Assembly: GCA_025677815.1 (NCBI GenBank)
Contig: JAIXMP010000001.1
Coordinates: 1 to 64,000, forward strand
Direction of reading: 5' to 3'
Origin: Phascolomyces articulosus
Lineage: Eukaryota > Mucoromycota > Mucoromycetes > Mucorales > Lichtheimiaceae
Length of the DNA stretch: 64,000 nucleotides
Shown here piece by piece: positions 37,979 to 49,499 of this stretch. The first letter of the stretch is position 1. Each line of letters begins with the position of its first letter. The notes beneath the pieces are model-generated. The model saw only the letters and a program-made list of their open reading frames with translations, was not told the DNA's origin and ran no database searches. The position numbers and the translations under genes were made by a program.

Positions 37979-38338
37979 TCATCCTATTTTTTTTAAGAAG
38001 ATGTTGTCGTAGAAGGAAGAGGAAATAGTAGTAGATAAAGGGACACCCAACGCATTCATGATTTTTTCAAGAATAGGATTTCCACCCAATCTATTCACTT
38101 GCCATTGTACTTCTTGTTCCATTTTGAAAAGAGGACGTCGACAATAATCAAAAGTATGTGTCTGTTCCAATATTTGCAATGTATATTGTTTCATTTCTAT
38201 GGAATTACTTTGTTTTTGTAAAGTGATCAATAGCTATTGGCTTATAGGACCTTGGATGCTAATCGAATGAATGGTAGGGAATGAAAATTTGCCTTTGGTT
38301 AAATCTTCATAAAATATCTTACTATCAGGGTATAATAT
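37979..38338 (-). pseudogene. Geranylgeranyl diphosphate synthase C-terminal fragment with internal TAG
   Basis: Reading the minus strand from about 38338 gives KIFYEDLTKGKFSFPTIHSI, then an in-frame TAG at 38234-38236, then LLITLQKQSNS, THTFDYCRRPLFKM and RLGGNPILEKIM, ending at a TAA at 37979-37981. These are in order the conserved blocks of the last third of GGPP synthases (EDLTEGKFSFP, QLL.IL, FDYCR, LGGNP.L). The upstream two-thirds, including both Asp-rich DDxxD motifs, is absent: the frame hits TAA at 38339-38341 and nothing similar lies beyond. It is therefore a truncated, stop-interrupted copy of an isoprenoid/carotenoid-pathway gene, not a functional enzyme. Family assignment is from memory of the conserved motifs. 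Confidence 0.75.
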
Positions 38339-38762
38339 TAAATTAATAATAACCAGCAAAGAGTGGTTCTTCGGTTCATAAATCTATGTTGTATTGCTAT
38401 ACTACTCTGTATACAATACCTGCTGTGATTGCAAGTTCAAATATAATCGTCACGCAGAGAAACATAATATCAATATATATAATATATAAGGTGGGAAATC
38501 CTCAATTAAGAAAAATGGATTAGAAAATTTACGTTATTATTAATTCACTTGTCACTTCCATTCATCTGACAGTTAAATATGAATAGACATGATTGATTTT
38601 ACGCAAGAATAAAAAAGAAAGACCAAAACCTATTTTAACCTTTCATATCTTTCGATGTAAGTACAGTAACAAACAGACAAACAAAAGAGGCTATATATTA
38701 TATATTTTAATAGAAAAAAAGTATCTATCATCACTCTATAATTCAAACATATACTCAGAACA

Positions 38763-40619
38763 TTATCCTTCATAGTGATAGCCTCTTTCATAACATTCTT
38801 CCAATTTGTTACTATTAATTGATCCACAGCAACCAATTGTCACTTTCTTAAGATGTGTGTCCTTTTGAATCAATCGGATTACTTCATACATCGTTAAACG
38901 CCCTAGTTGATAAAGACGAACACATGTAAGTTCGTCCTTCAGTATATTAGTCATAAAAATCACAGTTTCATCCGTAATACAATTCATTGATCTGTGCCAA
39001 TGCCCCAAAACGTCTCTTGAAAGCCTTGATGAATCCTTCCGTAGTAATGTGAGGTGACTGGCTCTTGATCCAAATGCTTTGAATTATTTTGATTCTGGAT
39101 AATATCTCTAATACATTGTCTGTAAAAACACAGTATAAATCGACTATATCAACCGTCTCAAGCATTGGCATCGAAGCGTGCTTATTAGATGTATTTTGAT
39201 ACAACGTCAAGGATGAATAGTGTTGGAAAAGGCTGATAAAACCTACATTTGGATCTTCATTATCACTGATTTTTTCTACATAAAACTCCAAGTTTTGCAA
39301 AGGTTGCTGTAGAACTAGTAGTGTATCGATAATTTTACATATATCGTGTAGACGTATTACTCTGAGTATCGTCAAATCTGGAAAGAATGGAATCAATTTT
39401 AGAAAAAAGCTCGCAATGGGAATCACCTATTCATCATGGTCATGAAACCCTTCAGCTTGGGTATTTTCAAAAGAGGAATGTGATCATACTGAATATCGCC
39501 CAGATTTTCACAATGATGCATTTCAGCCATTTCCAGGGTAATCTTATTATTAAGTATCACTGATGAAACAGGATTGGATCGTGTTACATCGTCATTGTTG
39601 CTCAGATCTCCATAGAATCATTTTAGTCCTGGGGTCGCTATATTTTCATGGTGGTCATAAATCAATTTCTTCCATCTTTTGTATAGTTGAACATCATCCA
39701 GATCAGATGTGCCGTTGCAATACATATTCTGATGGTAATTCAGTCAGAGCATTTGAAGATCTGGACAGTGGAATGACCAGAGGTCGTTTACATATCCTCT
39801 ACGATTACATAATCTCAAACATCGTAATCGAGAGCGTTTTTCCAGCACCAGCCAAATTGCCCTCCTTGTCGCATTGTTACTACATAACTTCAGATAGACC
39901 AGGGAATGGTGTTTACTATTCAATTTTTTGAAATCACCAAGGGCATGGAACAATTTATGCCTTATATCGTATATCAAACGTTGAAAGTTGGACGCAGCAA
40001 CAAATGGTTCGCTCAATTTAAAAGTCTCTTGCAACATGGTTGTGTATAACAAAAGCAATTTTCTAGCTTGATCAAATAATTTCCTTAATTGCCGAAATGC
40101 TGGTGGTAATCAATGTATTTAACATAGTAGGATTCATATACTCGGTAGCATCCCTGATATTTGTATATTTCAGATTTGAATAATTAGTAGTTGATGATTA
40201 TCGTACCATTTTACTCTCTTAATTCATTTTGGGAACAACACTGTTAATCCTTACTCTTTAACTTAACAATCTGGTAAACACTTGCCCATTGTTTATTCTT
40301 GTCACAAAATTTGAGCAAACATCCTCCATTCCAGTATCAATAATCAGTTCATGAAGTGCCCCTGATGATGTAAGATAGTTGATCTGAGATGTGTTGAGCT
40401 GTACCACGACCATTATTAATATACAAAGCTGAAAAAAATATACTGACAGTTGGTCCCCAATACAATAAAACTATACCATTTTTTCAATACAGAGCAAAGC
40501 ATTGTTTTGGGCTTTTGATCCAATGTTGTAAAAATCAAGATCAATAATTCCTGTGGAAGTAAAGGTACAACACCAACGCGTTTCGGATCTTGTTCCAATA
40601 CCAATATTTTTCTATCCAT
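38763..40619 (-). pseudogene. F-box/LRR gene, apparently decayed
   Basis: On the minus strand, 40619 starts MDRKILVLEQ and continues into an F-box, VPLLPQELLILIFTTLDQ, with KKWYSFI closing it. An intron from the GTATTG after KKWYSFI to about 40431 leads to a second open stretch (ALHELIIDTGMEDVC). Further down come LRR-like blocks (LVYLKLCSNN, LRCLRLCNRR, FFPDLTILRVIRL, MLETVDIVDLY). The frame is broken by two in-frame TGA codons (39744-39746 and 39618-39620) with clearly continuing coding sequence on both sides, and by a +1 shift near 39425. Unlike the intact F-box gene at 6814, no set of ordinary introns removes all breaks that I could find. Alternatives are an unusual multi-intron gene or TGA read-through. 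Confidence 0.55.
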
Positions 40620-42931
40620 TAGTTACTGTAATGCCATCAAATAGCAGCAACTGCTGCTGATTCCACTGATGTTGCCAAGGGATAAAGAGAGTGGTGATGT
40701 CGGAAAAATAAGTAGTACGTTGTCGTGTATACGCCGATGGCTTCCTTTAACTTGCCTTGTAACGTATATATACTATCTTAAGAAAAAAAAAGTTCAGGGC
40801 GCAACAATTACGTAGTACTGATGCTCAGGTAGAACTTAATCTCTTCATAAGAAAAAAGGGTATCAAAAGAAAGTAGACACGTCTGACCTTTCTGTTCGCA
40901 GCAATTATGTAAAACTACTACTTGACCCGAATCAGCTTTGTTAGCAACAATTACGTAGAACGGTTACTCGGCCGATTGAACCTTCTACTTTTTTGCTTTA
41001 CCTCTAACCATGAGTACTTGTTTGCTAGGTCCAGCAGGTCTAACCAGCGTAAAAAAAATCGACCTTTTACCACCAAAAAAGCTCTAATACATCTACTATT
41101 TAAAAGAATAACCAGAACCTGAAGAACCACCGCTGCCACCACAACTCCCATCATATCCAACTCAAGAAAGTAACCAAGTTACTATATAAATTTATATTTT
41201 CCACTCCTCCCACTCATAATCATTATACCTTCTATTTTCCCTTTTTATTTCTCTTACATATGTAACATTACCACACTATCCACACTAGCTTAGCTTTTCC
41301 TCCTAAAGGGGGGTTTTTCAGCTGATGCCATATATTCTTTTGCTCATACATAATCTTTACCACTAAGTACTGCAAGGAAGCGACCACATGCCTATAGGCG
41401 CAGGTCAATCCAGTCTTCCACAATAATAAATATAAATTTTAATCTAAAAGAATAACCATCTGCAACTTTAGCTAACGGCGCTCTTAGTTCCGCAGTCATT
41501 TATAACTCTTAACTCCGATTAGCTGATAGTGCATTGTTGCATTTTGCTGTCTTCACTTTGTACCCGTCTGAATCTATATTAAAAAAAATACCATGTAATT
41601 GTGGTGCTACAGATCATCGACGCGTAAGCTATAAGGGATCTCCCTCTAAATAAGTCCCGTACAATTTCAAATGAGTATGTTTTTTTTGAGCAATCTATTT
41701 TTGTACCTACTATTTAAAAAAAATAACCTTTCAATAATTAAATATTTGCAAAGCAGCACGTCGTCGTCAACAACACCCCAAGACCACCTTGCTGATGTGG
41801 ATCAACTGAGTACCAACGGAAAAGTTGTAGGGATTGTCCATTCTACCAATCACCATCGATTGCGTAAGTCCTCTCTCGAATAATATGTATCTTATTGAAC
41901 GAACGTAGCTTCTTTTTGCGAAGTTTTAAATAAACAAGTTTTTGATTTTTTTTTTTGTTATCACGCAATTTTAAGTCTACAACCAGAAATGTTGTATATC
42001 GGTAAGTTCTACGATAAAGTATAGATGAATTGCTTATATATGACTTTTATTTCCAATATCTGATAAGCTTCTAATTCTGGATGAAACTGCAACCCGAGCG
42101 AAGTGAGGGTGGACAGCTAGTTATTATTATTATTATGTAGGGTATTATTATACCATGTTCATTATTATATACTATTATTATTATTGGAATGAAGATTTTA
42201 TATGAGGTAACCAATTATTATCTATCTATCTATCCATTTATTTATTTAATATGATGATGCGATGTAATATATAATAATATCGGTGATTAATTATTATATG
42301 AGAAGTATGGATATGTAGATATACCACACGCATCCAAGAATATTTTGCACAACCTAGAATCTTTTTGCACAATTTTATAGATTCTGGAGTATATTAACTT
42401 AATTAAGCGCAGACTAATATATAATGCCATTACAAGGTAAAATAGAGCTGTGTGCATTTTTTTTATTGACGATCGATAGTATCGGATCCCATGGTACCTT
42501 TGACACACCTTTCAATAACATCCTCCGATTGGATTTGATGATAAATACTACATGGGTATGAAAACTATTATATATGTATTCAACACTGTTCGTTATATGT
42601 TACTGACCTTTTCATACAAAGTGAAAAAAAATGAATAGCCATATCTAAAAAAAATTCGCAATCATTTGGAGAATTTTATTGGGTGCCACTAAAATGACGG
42701 ATGTCTCGGATGCGCCAAGTCAGGATGCAGGATGAATTTTTCTTTACGCGAATAGTTTGGCATATTCTCCTATTTTGTTACAACATTTCTTTTTGAGACA
42801 GTGATCGACGATGATAACAATAATAAACTGTTCGTTTTTTCTTTTTTCTTCCATTTTGGGCACTGTTGCTATGAGTCAAGCCGATTCGTCTCATATTTAA
42901 ATGTCTGTTTTTAATATATATCCGATTTAGC

Positions 42932-42966
<35 letters not shown>

Positions 42967-43759
42967 AAAAATGAAAGCGTGATAAGAAATGCTTGTATAT
43001 CTACATAATTATCCGCAGTTTTTTTTTCTTCTTGGCAATAACTAACAATGATGGTTTGTATAGCATTGTCATTGACATAAGAAGAATTTATGCAATGACG
43101 AATGGTAAAAAAGTTAAAATTGAACATGGCTGTAAATTTTTTTTAGTCATACTAATCCGACATTATTTGGCTTAATAGGATGGTGTATTTTTCTGTACGT
43201 AGAAAATAAAAGAAAAGTTGGCTGATTTATTTAGCCTATAGATTAACATTTTATTCCAAATATTTATACGCGTAACTTACATATATGAAAAATCTATATG
43301 AGATACAAAAAAAAAATTCACATGATAAACTTAGAGTGCGGCACAGGGCAATCCTTCACACTTTTTTTTTATAACCTTGTTACAATTTTGGATCTCCTTC
43401 TATAGTCCAAAGTGTATAATTATTTGTTGTTAAATCATCATAATAATAAACAAATTCATGATCGATCATTTCATATTAATATGATATAGATAAATAATTA
43501 TTGTTCTGAAAGGTTCATTTAATTAATAATTTTATTTAACCACGAGTTTTTTTGTAAAGTGAAAGAGTGTCACAAGCTTTCTTTTTCGAAAAAAGAATAA
43601 GAGCTGTTTGCCAAAACAAGTATAAATAATCTTACCCTTTTTATTTTATTTTATTTTATTTTATTTTTTAACACTTTAAAAATAATAAAAGCATTTCTTT
43701 TTTTTTTTTTTTTTTTGCTTTTTCTTTTTCTTCCTTTCTTTCCTCTTATCCAATCTCCA
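40620..43759. other. Gene-poor region, 3.1 kb
   Basis: No intact gene. Around 41590-41652 a plus-strand frame reads PCNCGATDHRRVSYKGS, resembling a degenerate C-x-C..H zinc-knuckle block found in transposon proteins; it ends at TAA. A second frame (STSSSTTPQDHLADVDQL) follows at 41745-41883. Long TA (42935-42963), ATT and TTTTA (43639-43666) runs occur, the last just upstream of the next gene. Confidence 0.35.
40801..40957 (+). repeat. Three dispersed copies of a GCAACAATTACGTAG-like motif
   Basis: Exact copies lie at 40801-40815 and 40943-40957, with a degenerate copy (GCAGCAATTATGTAA) around 40900. Each is followed by A/C-rich sequence containing TACT. Spacing is irregular (about 40-100 nt). 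They lie upstream of the decayed F-box gene. Function unknown. Confidence 0.5.
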
Positions 43760-44473
43760 ATGGATACACATCATCATGCGGTTACCCCGCAATCACTCGA
43801 TCACCATTCACAACATCACGCAGAACACCCAAAAGAACCTATCTCACCACTTCCACTTGTCGATGACGATCTTTGGAAAGATATGGCTTCCATCAGTAGT
43901 AGCAGCCATTCCACTATAACCAGTTACAGTACCCGTACTTCTTCGTCACAACAATCCATACCAGCACCCCCTCCTTTGGACGAAGAATTACCTCCAACCA
44001 AACGTGAATTGATTGCAGGTCATGTACGATCGATGGTGATTGCATTCTTTCGTTTTGCAAGCAAAGGCAACAACTGGGCTTTGATTATCAACTTATTGCA
44101 TCATTTATGGGGTGCCCGCAAATTGATCACTTCGAAAAACAATCGAAAATATTATTTAAAACAAATTCGAGAAGCTCAACCCATGGCACGGGAGGTGGTG
44201 CGTGCTTCCGTAGGTGCCATGCACCTCACATTTGCTACATTGACCGGATTAGCATTAAAACATCGTCGCATGTCGACTGATCGATCGACATTGTTGGTCT
44301 TAACATTGGCTGCTATTGGTCAAGCATGGGTCTATGCAGCTTCATCTTGGAAATCTGGATCCAAATATACCATGAAGACGTTAAGACGATCGGGAATCTT
44401 GGACGCTTTGATATTTACGGTTTCTAGTATTGCTTTTTCAAAAACGGTTCGACGGTCAGGGCGATTATTATAA
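43760..44473 (+). CDS. Conserved-looking membrane protein of unknown function, 237 aa, intronless
   Basis: The start at 43760 (MDTHHHAVTP) is preferred over an in-frame ATG at 43715, because the extra 15 residues translate a pyrimidine leader (FLFLPFFP). The first ~85 residues are His/Ser/Pro-rich and disordered. From residue ~88 the sequence is ordered: ELIAGHVRSMVIAFFRFASK, an amphipathic/hydrophobic block with HHLWGARKLI, then two hydrophobic helices (ASVGAMHLTFATLTGLAL and TLLVLTLAAIGQAWVYAASS), a basic linker, and a final hydrophobic helix (ILDALIFTVSSIAFSKTV). Three or four membrane-associated helices with basic flanks suggest an integral membrane or organelle-shaping protein. I considered Pex11-like proteins but saw no diagnostic motif. 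Confidence 0.7.
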   Translation: MDTHHHAVTPQSLDHHSQHHAEHPKEPISPLPLVDDDLWKDMASISSSSHSTITSYSTRTSSSQQSIPAPPPLDEELPPTKRELIAGHVRSMVIAFFRFASKGNNWALIINLLHHLWGARKLITSKNNRKYYLKQIREAQPMAREVVRASVGAMHLTFATLTGLALKHRRMSTDRSTLLVLTLAAIGQAWVYAASSWKSGSKYTMKTLRRSGILDALIFTVSSIAFSKTVRRSGRLL

Positions 44474-46508
44474 AAGCAACAACAATTAGCCCCCCCTTTC
44501 TTTCTCTTTATCCAGTTCAGTCAAACTTAACAACCATCAATACACTACAACACAACACACTCCTTTTTTATTATTATCATTATTCCAACTTTACTATACA
44601 TAATCCCACCTACTCCTTTAAAAAAAACAACAAGACAACTATTATTTTATTATTATTATTATTATTACGCTTTTATATATATTTATATTTTTTCTTACTA
44701 TCTTATTATTTTTTTATCCTTTAACTTCCTAGTACAACAAATAACCAATATACCCAACACCAACTTTATTAACTCTCTCCCTCCTTCTTTGATTCCCTCA
44801 TAGTGAACAAAAATTATAAATTATATTAAAAAAAAATGCGGATTTATATGAGCACAACAACAAAACAGAAGAATGGGCTTGTGTCGTGATCCAACGCATT
44901 GGTTGTTATATCAATTCATTTATTTTTCGGTTTTAATTGTACAACTATTATGCTAATGGAACACCTAAATGACCTACCTTTCCAAAATAAAGTTTTTTTT
45001 TTGTATTATTATGAGGTTAATACAACATGGTTTATAATATTTTTAGCCAGTGTAATCATCATGAAAATTAGCATATATGAAGGAGATTACGCTATATTCC
45101 TTAGAGATAAAACATACGTAGCTTTTAATACGCACGCACAAATATATAGACGAAGATTTTTTGTTATTTGTTATGGCAAAAAGTTCATTACTCTCCAACC
45201 GTCTTCTGCGCCAAGCAATTCTTACAAAAGATATGGAAATGCGTTGTACAACACAGCTCTTATGTATTGAAGCAATAATAATAACCGTGTAAATATCTCA
45301 TGCAATTTTTTGTTTTTCAAGATTAAGGGGATGATTCCCAATAGATAATATCTAAAGGTATATAAATGCATAGAAAATCAGAGAACAAGATATGAAATGA
45401 CGTGATGTTCAAATGTGATTTTTTTTGATCGAAATGATGTCAATTAACGTGAGAGAATATTGTATCCAGAACCGCGTATCAGTGCTACTCGAGAGGACCT
45501 GTTTGATACTACACAAAAACACCGTATGTAACATCATTAAGTAATTTAAGCTCTTCATCCAATGGGATATCATCACACCCATCATTCCACGAAATGGATA
45601 AAATTCCAGACAAGCAAAAGTATAAACACAGGTTGATTTACAGTTGGTATATTCAAAAGTTCTTTTGTACGTATAAGCAATCTAGTAATGTATCTAGTGG
45701 TGCATCTCTGCTAGTAGAAAATATTTATGGACTGCTGTCTATATACGACGTTGCTTATTAACTTATTGATATTTTAGAATGCTTGTTTATTTTTATCCAA
45801 TGTCAAGAACGTGCTTCCAAGAACATTTTATTTTCGTATTCCAATTTCATGGATACAACTTTTCTTCCCCATTTGGCTCCATGTAGTACACCCTGCTTCT
45901 TGTTGTAACAGTCTTCCTTTGTTCTCCTCTTCTCCATAAAACATGGAAGCATCATACTTGCAATTCTCAAGAAACTTAATTATCTATAAAATTCTGCAAT
46001 GAACAAAAAAAACACCCTGGAACTCTTTCTTACTTTTTTTATATATATTCTACTCCTAAATAAAATATTGATACGTAGAATCGCCATGTTGAGAATAAGG
46101 TTTTGGCTTAGCCCACTGTTACACGTATAATCCTTGTAGTTCCATATCTATGTTTTATTTTTTGGTTAAGAATTTATAAATAAAATCCTTTTTTTTTTCT
46201 TATTTGTTTTTTGTGACAATAATACTGCTCCTGTCATCAACTATCAATTTTTTTTTATTTCTTTACAAATAGGACTCGATTCATTGAATAAATTAATCCC
46301 TTAATTTAATTTATAAATACTCATATCCATTTAATACATTTATCTATAGTTATCTAAGCATCGTCATATTACATCTCAAGGTAACACCATTCTTCTGCGA
46401 CTACATACTCATGAGCATTTTTCTCATGTAGTATTCAATTCCTAGTAACAGTGCTTGTTAATTTTATTATATACCTAGTATATAAACTATATAAAGCAGA
46501 AAGAAAAA
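44474..46508. other. Intergenic, 2 kb, no gene seen
   Basis: AT-rich with pyrimidine tracts. A 123-codon plus-strand frame at 44899-45270 is rich in Phe/Ile/Tyr, as expected of random AT-rich DNA, and was not called. Confidence 0.45.
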
Positions 46509-48221
46509 ATGTATATTACCTACGAAACAGCACAATGGCATGAAAACCAAGATAATAGCGATTGGAAATATCAATACATCAAAAGCGAAACACAACTGGT
46601 CACATTTCCCAACATATTACCCAAAACAGAATTTATGCCTACCAAACTTGTCCGTATTTCTGATATGAAAGTGGTGGAAGGGTCCCACATCAAAGAAGGA
46701 TACTGTACCTTATCCTATTCTTGGAATCAATCTGGAGATAGCGTAGTGGATCCCATTACTGGAAAAGAAAAACGACTCGATGAAGGCAAGCACCAACTTG
46801 TATTTTCTCCCCTCAGTACTCTCCAACATGTGTATTATAAAATGCAAAACAACGATATACCCGATACATCAAAACATGTTCTATTCGAAGGCATCATTCA
46901 ACATATGTGTCAACAATTTAACATTCACTATCTATGGTACGATCAAATGTGCATCAATCAAGACGACAAGGAAGAAAGAAAACGTGAAATACGAAATATG
47001 CATCGTATTTACAATAATGATTATTGTACTATTGCACTCGTCCCTGAATTCTATGTTGAAACAGAAAAGGATGGTAAACCTTCGTTTAATACTGTTTCCG
47101 ACGTTCAAGTCCTGTATGGCTCATTTCATTATTTCAAACGTTTATGAACCTTGGAAGAAGCCATCAAATCAAAACAACTGCAATTTGTCGGTAGAAATTT
47201 TCATATTTGGGGAAATTATACGGCATCAGCACCTGTGCATGATTTGAGTAGATCATTAGAAGATTTAAATGTGCAACAAATTTTATATCATGCTCATCAA
47301 CGAACTAGTACAAGAGAACACGACCGTGTATTTGCGCTTGCCAATCTATTCCCTGATTTTATTGACCAAATCAATTTTGATGATGATCAACCTATTGAAG
47401 ACTTGATGATACATTTTTACGGTCTATTAGCTAAAAAAGACATCGGTATATTGTTTTTTAAAAAATACAGTGATGATTATCAATCCACCATTCAACACTG
47501 TCACTTTTTGCCATCATGGACTGGAAGACAAGGAGAACATGACATTATGTCAAAGAGAAAGACATATTTTCAAAATTACAAAGTGATTGGCAAAACAATG
47601 CATTTGGCTTCTGCTTATATTACAAACGAGTCTTCTTCCATGGTCAATCATGATGCTTTGGAATTACGGTGTGAGGATTTGCCACCTATCCCGGAAGGGC
47701 GTAATAATAATAACAACGGCGACGATGACTACGATGCATATTACGATGATACTATTGGTATTTCCTATGATCGAAGGGATTATTACTTTTTAGGCTTAAA
47801 GGTCCGATTACCTGGAACAAACGATATCAAAACCATCAGAATATCGGATCGTAGCTGCAATGACAGTTGTTCTCAAGAGAAAGAATACATCCATGCTCTA
47901 TCGAAAAAAGTCGAACAACTATCAAATTTTTTTGTGGACACAAAAAAGGAAAATCTATACTGGCTTTTCGATATGGTGTTTGGTGATAAAAATGAAGCCA
48001 ACGCTATCTTTAATTTCGATTCTTTGGTGGAAGAACTGGAGTGCGATACATCGGTAGATTATGTGATTCTCACTTCGGCTTCTTTTCAACGAAATAGTCA
48101 AGATACCAAATACCATTGCCCTGTCATTAGAAAAAGCATGGAGAAGAATATTATAAATCTATTGGCAATTGTTATATACGAGATGCAAAGTATCTTTTCT
48201 CTGGTTGTAGTTTACGTTTAA
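46509..48221 (+). pseudogene. HET-domain protein gene interrupted by a single in-frame TGA
   Basis: A frame of 571 codons runs 46509-48221, broken only by TGA at 47145-47147 (codon 213). Before it, EGYCTLSYSWNQSG (residues 64-77) and YLWYDQMCINQDDKEERKRE (about 140-160) are the two signature blocks of the HET (heterokaryon incompatibility) domain. After it the frame continues TLEEAIKSKQLQF, RTSTREHDRVFALANLFPDF and a long C-terminal region. The stop lies in FKRL-stop-TLEEA, exactly where HET proteins usually have Trp (R-x-W-x-x-E), so a TGG to TGA change is the simplest explanation. HET domains trigger non-self recognition and cell death in ascomycetes; their role in early-diverging fungi is unclear. 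It is either a recent pseudogene, a read-through gene, or a 212-residue truncated protein. Confidence 0.8.
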
Positions 48222-49499
48222 AATTTGGTTTTTATTTAAAGTTTCTGTTGAACACATCGTCCTTGTTGGACTTTTTTGTTCGAGACAGATATTAAGAGAA
48301 AAAAGTGGATGAAAACCCTGCGCTCGTAAGCAGGGAAAAAGTTAAGAGGGAAAAGTTAAAGGGTATGTCATATAAAATATGAGGGGTTATAGTGAGTCTG
48401 TTTATAGAAAGTAAGTGACATAAAGTGGTAACTGTATCTAACTAAGTAATGAGAGTACACTAGGGAAAAAGGAAATGGGGAAGAAAGAAAGGTAATAATA
48501 AAATAAAATAAAATAAAATTAAAATAAAATAAAATAAAATAAAATAAAATAAAATAAAATAAAATAAAATAAAATAAAATAAAATAAAATAAAATAAAAA
48601 AAATAAAAGAGAAGAAAAGTAGTTATAAGGAGAGTGTCGTATTCTACATAATAAAATAACTCTATGATAAAACATATAGTATATAAGGGCTCAGCCCAAA
48701 GAACATGTCCAAATAAGGAAACCCAAATCCTTCAATTTTAAAAAGGAAATTAAGTCAAATCGCATAACGATGTACTACACAATAAAATCTAAAAGAAAGG
48801 ATCAAAGGGTGCGCCATATTCTTGCACTCGATCCTATGGATCCCATATTACTATCATCCTCATAAAAGAAATAATTATACAAGAAGGACCCGAATCTGTT
48901 ATACATAATACATAATAATCCACTAAGCCCTCATCCATCATAGAATAGAAAAAGTATAAATAAGCCATTGTGAAAGTAATTGTAAAAACCCTTTAATTAA
49001 CTTTTTATTTTAATTCGGAACTCTCATAGTAAACCTTTAAGAAAAGTCTCAAAGGATTCATACCAACTATTTTCTATTTTTTGATATAAAAACCTACTAA
49101 ATTCCACAGAGAGTATAAATAGCAAACTTACTCTGCTTCAGAAGGAGGGGGAGGAGTGATCCATTTTACCAAAGCATGACCGGGAGAGTCCTCGTAGTAT
49201 TGTTGGAGGTTGCTGTATAATAACGCAAGTCTAATTTGTATACTTACAAACGGGTTCGATTAGACAGTGTGAGGAAGCGCGAAATGAAATATAATAGAGT
49301 AGTTAAGGGTCGAGATATATGAATAATAAAACGATATGGGATCTTGGTTTACAAGATCCCTCTTTTTATATACGTCGAAATATAAGGGTTAATCTAACGT
49401 CTATGCTAATATAAATGATCTACATTTCCATAACTATACTGGTCCATCTTATATTTCTATATACAACCATGCGTTCATCCATAATCATCCATATGGTTA
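48222..49499. other. Intergenic, flanks the LINE 3' end
   Basis: No gene seen. Contains the AAAAT microsatellite listed separately and otherwise AT-rich DNA up to the recognisable end of the retrotransposon remnant. Confidence 0.45.
48497..48608 (+). repeat. (AAAAT)n pentanucleotide microsatellite
   Basis: About 22 AAAAT units with one TAAAAT interruption near 48520. A shorter TTTTA run occurs at 43639-43666. Confidence 0.95.

Noticed and set aside
40801..40957. CRISPR-like array
   Set aside because: Only two exact 15-mers, irregular spacing, eukaryotic context.
43715..43759. Upstream in-frame ATG of the membrane protein gene as true start
   Set aside because: Would translate a pyrimidine-tract leader; the next ATG gives a typical polar N-terminus.
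44899..45270. 123-codon plus-strand frame
   Set aside because: Random-looking AT-rich composition, no motif, no supporting neighbours.
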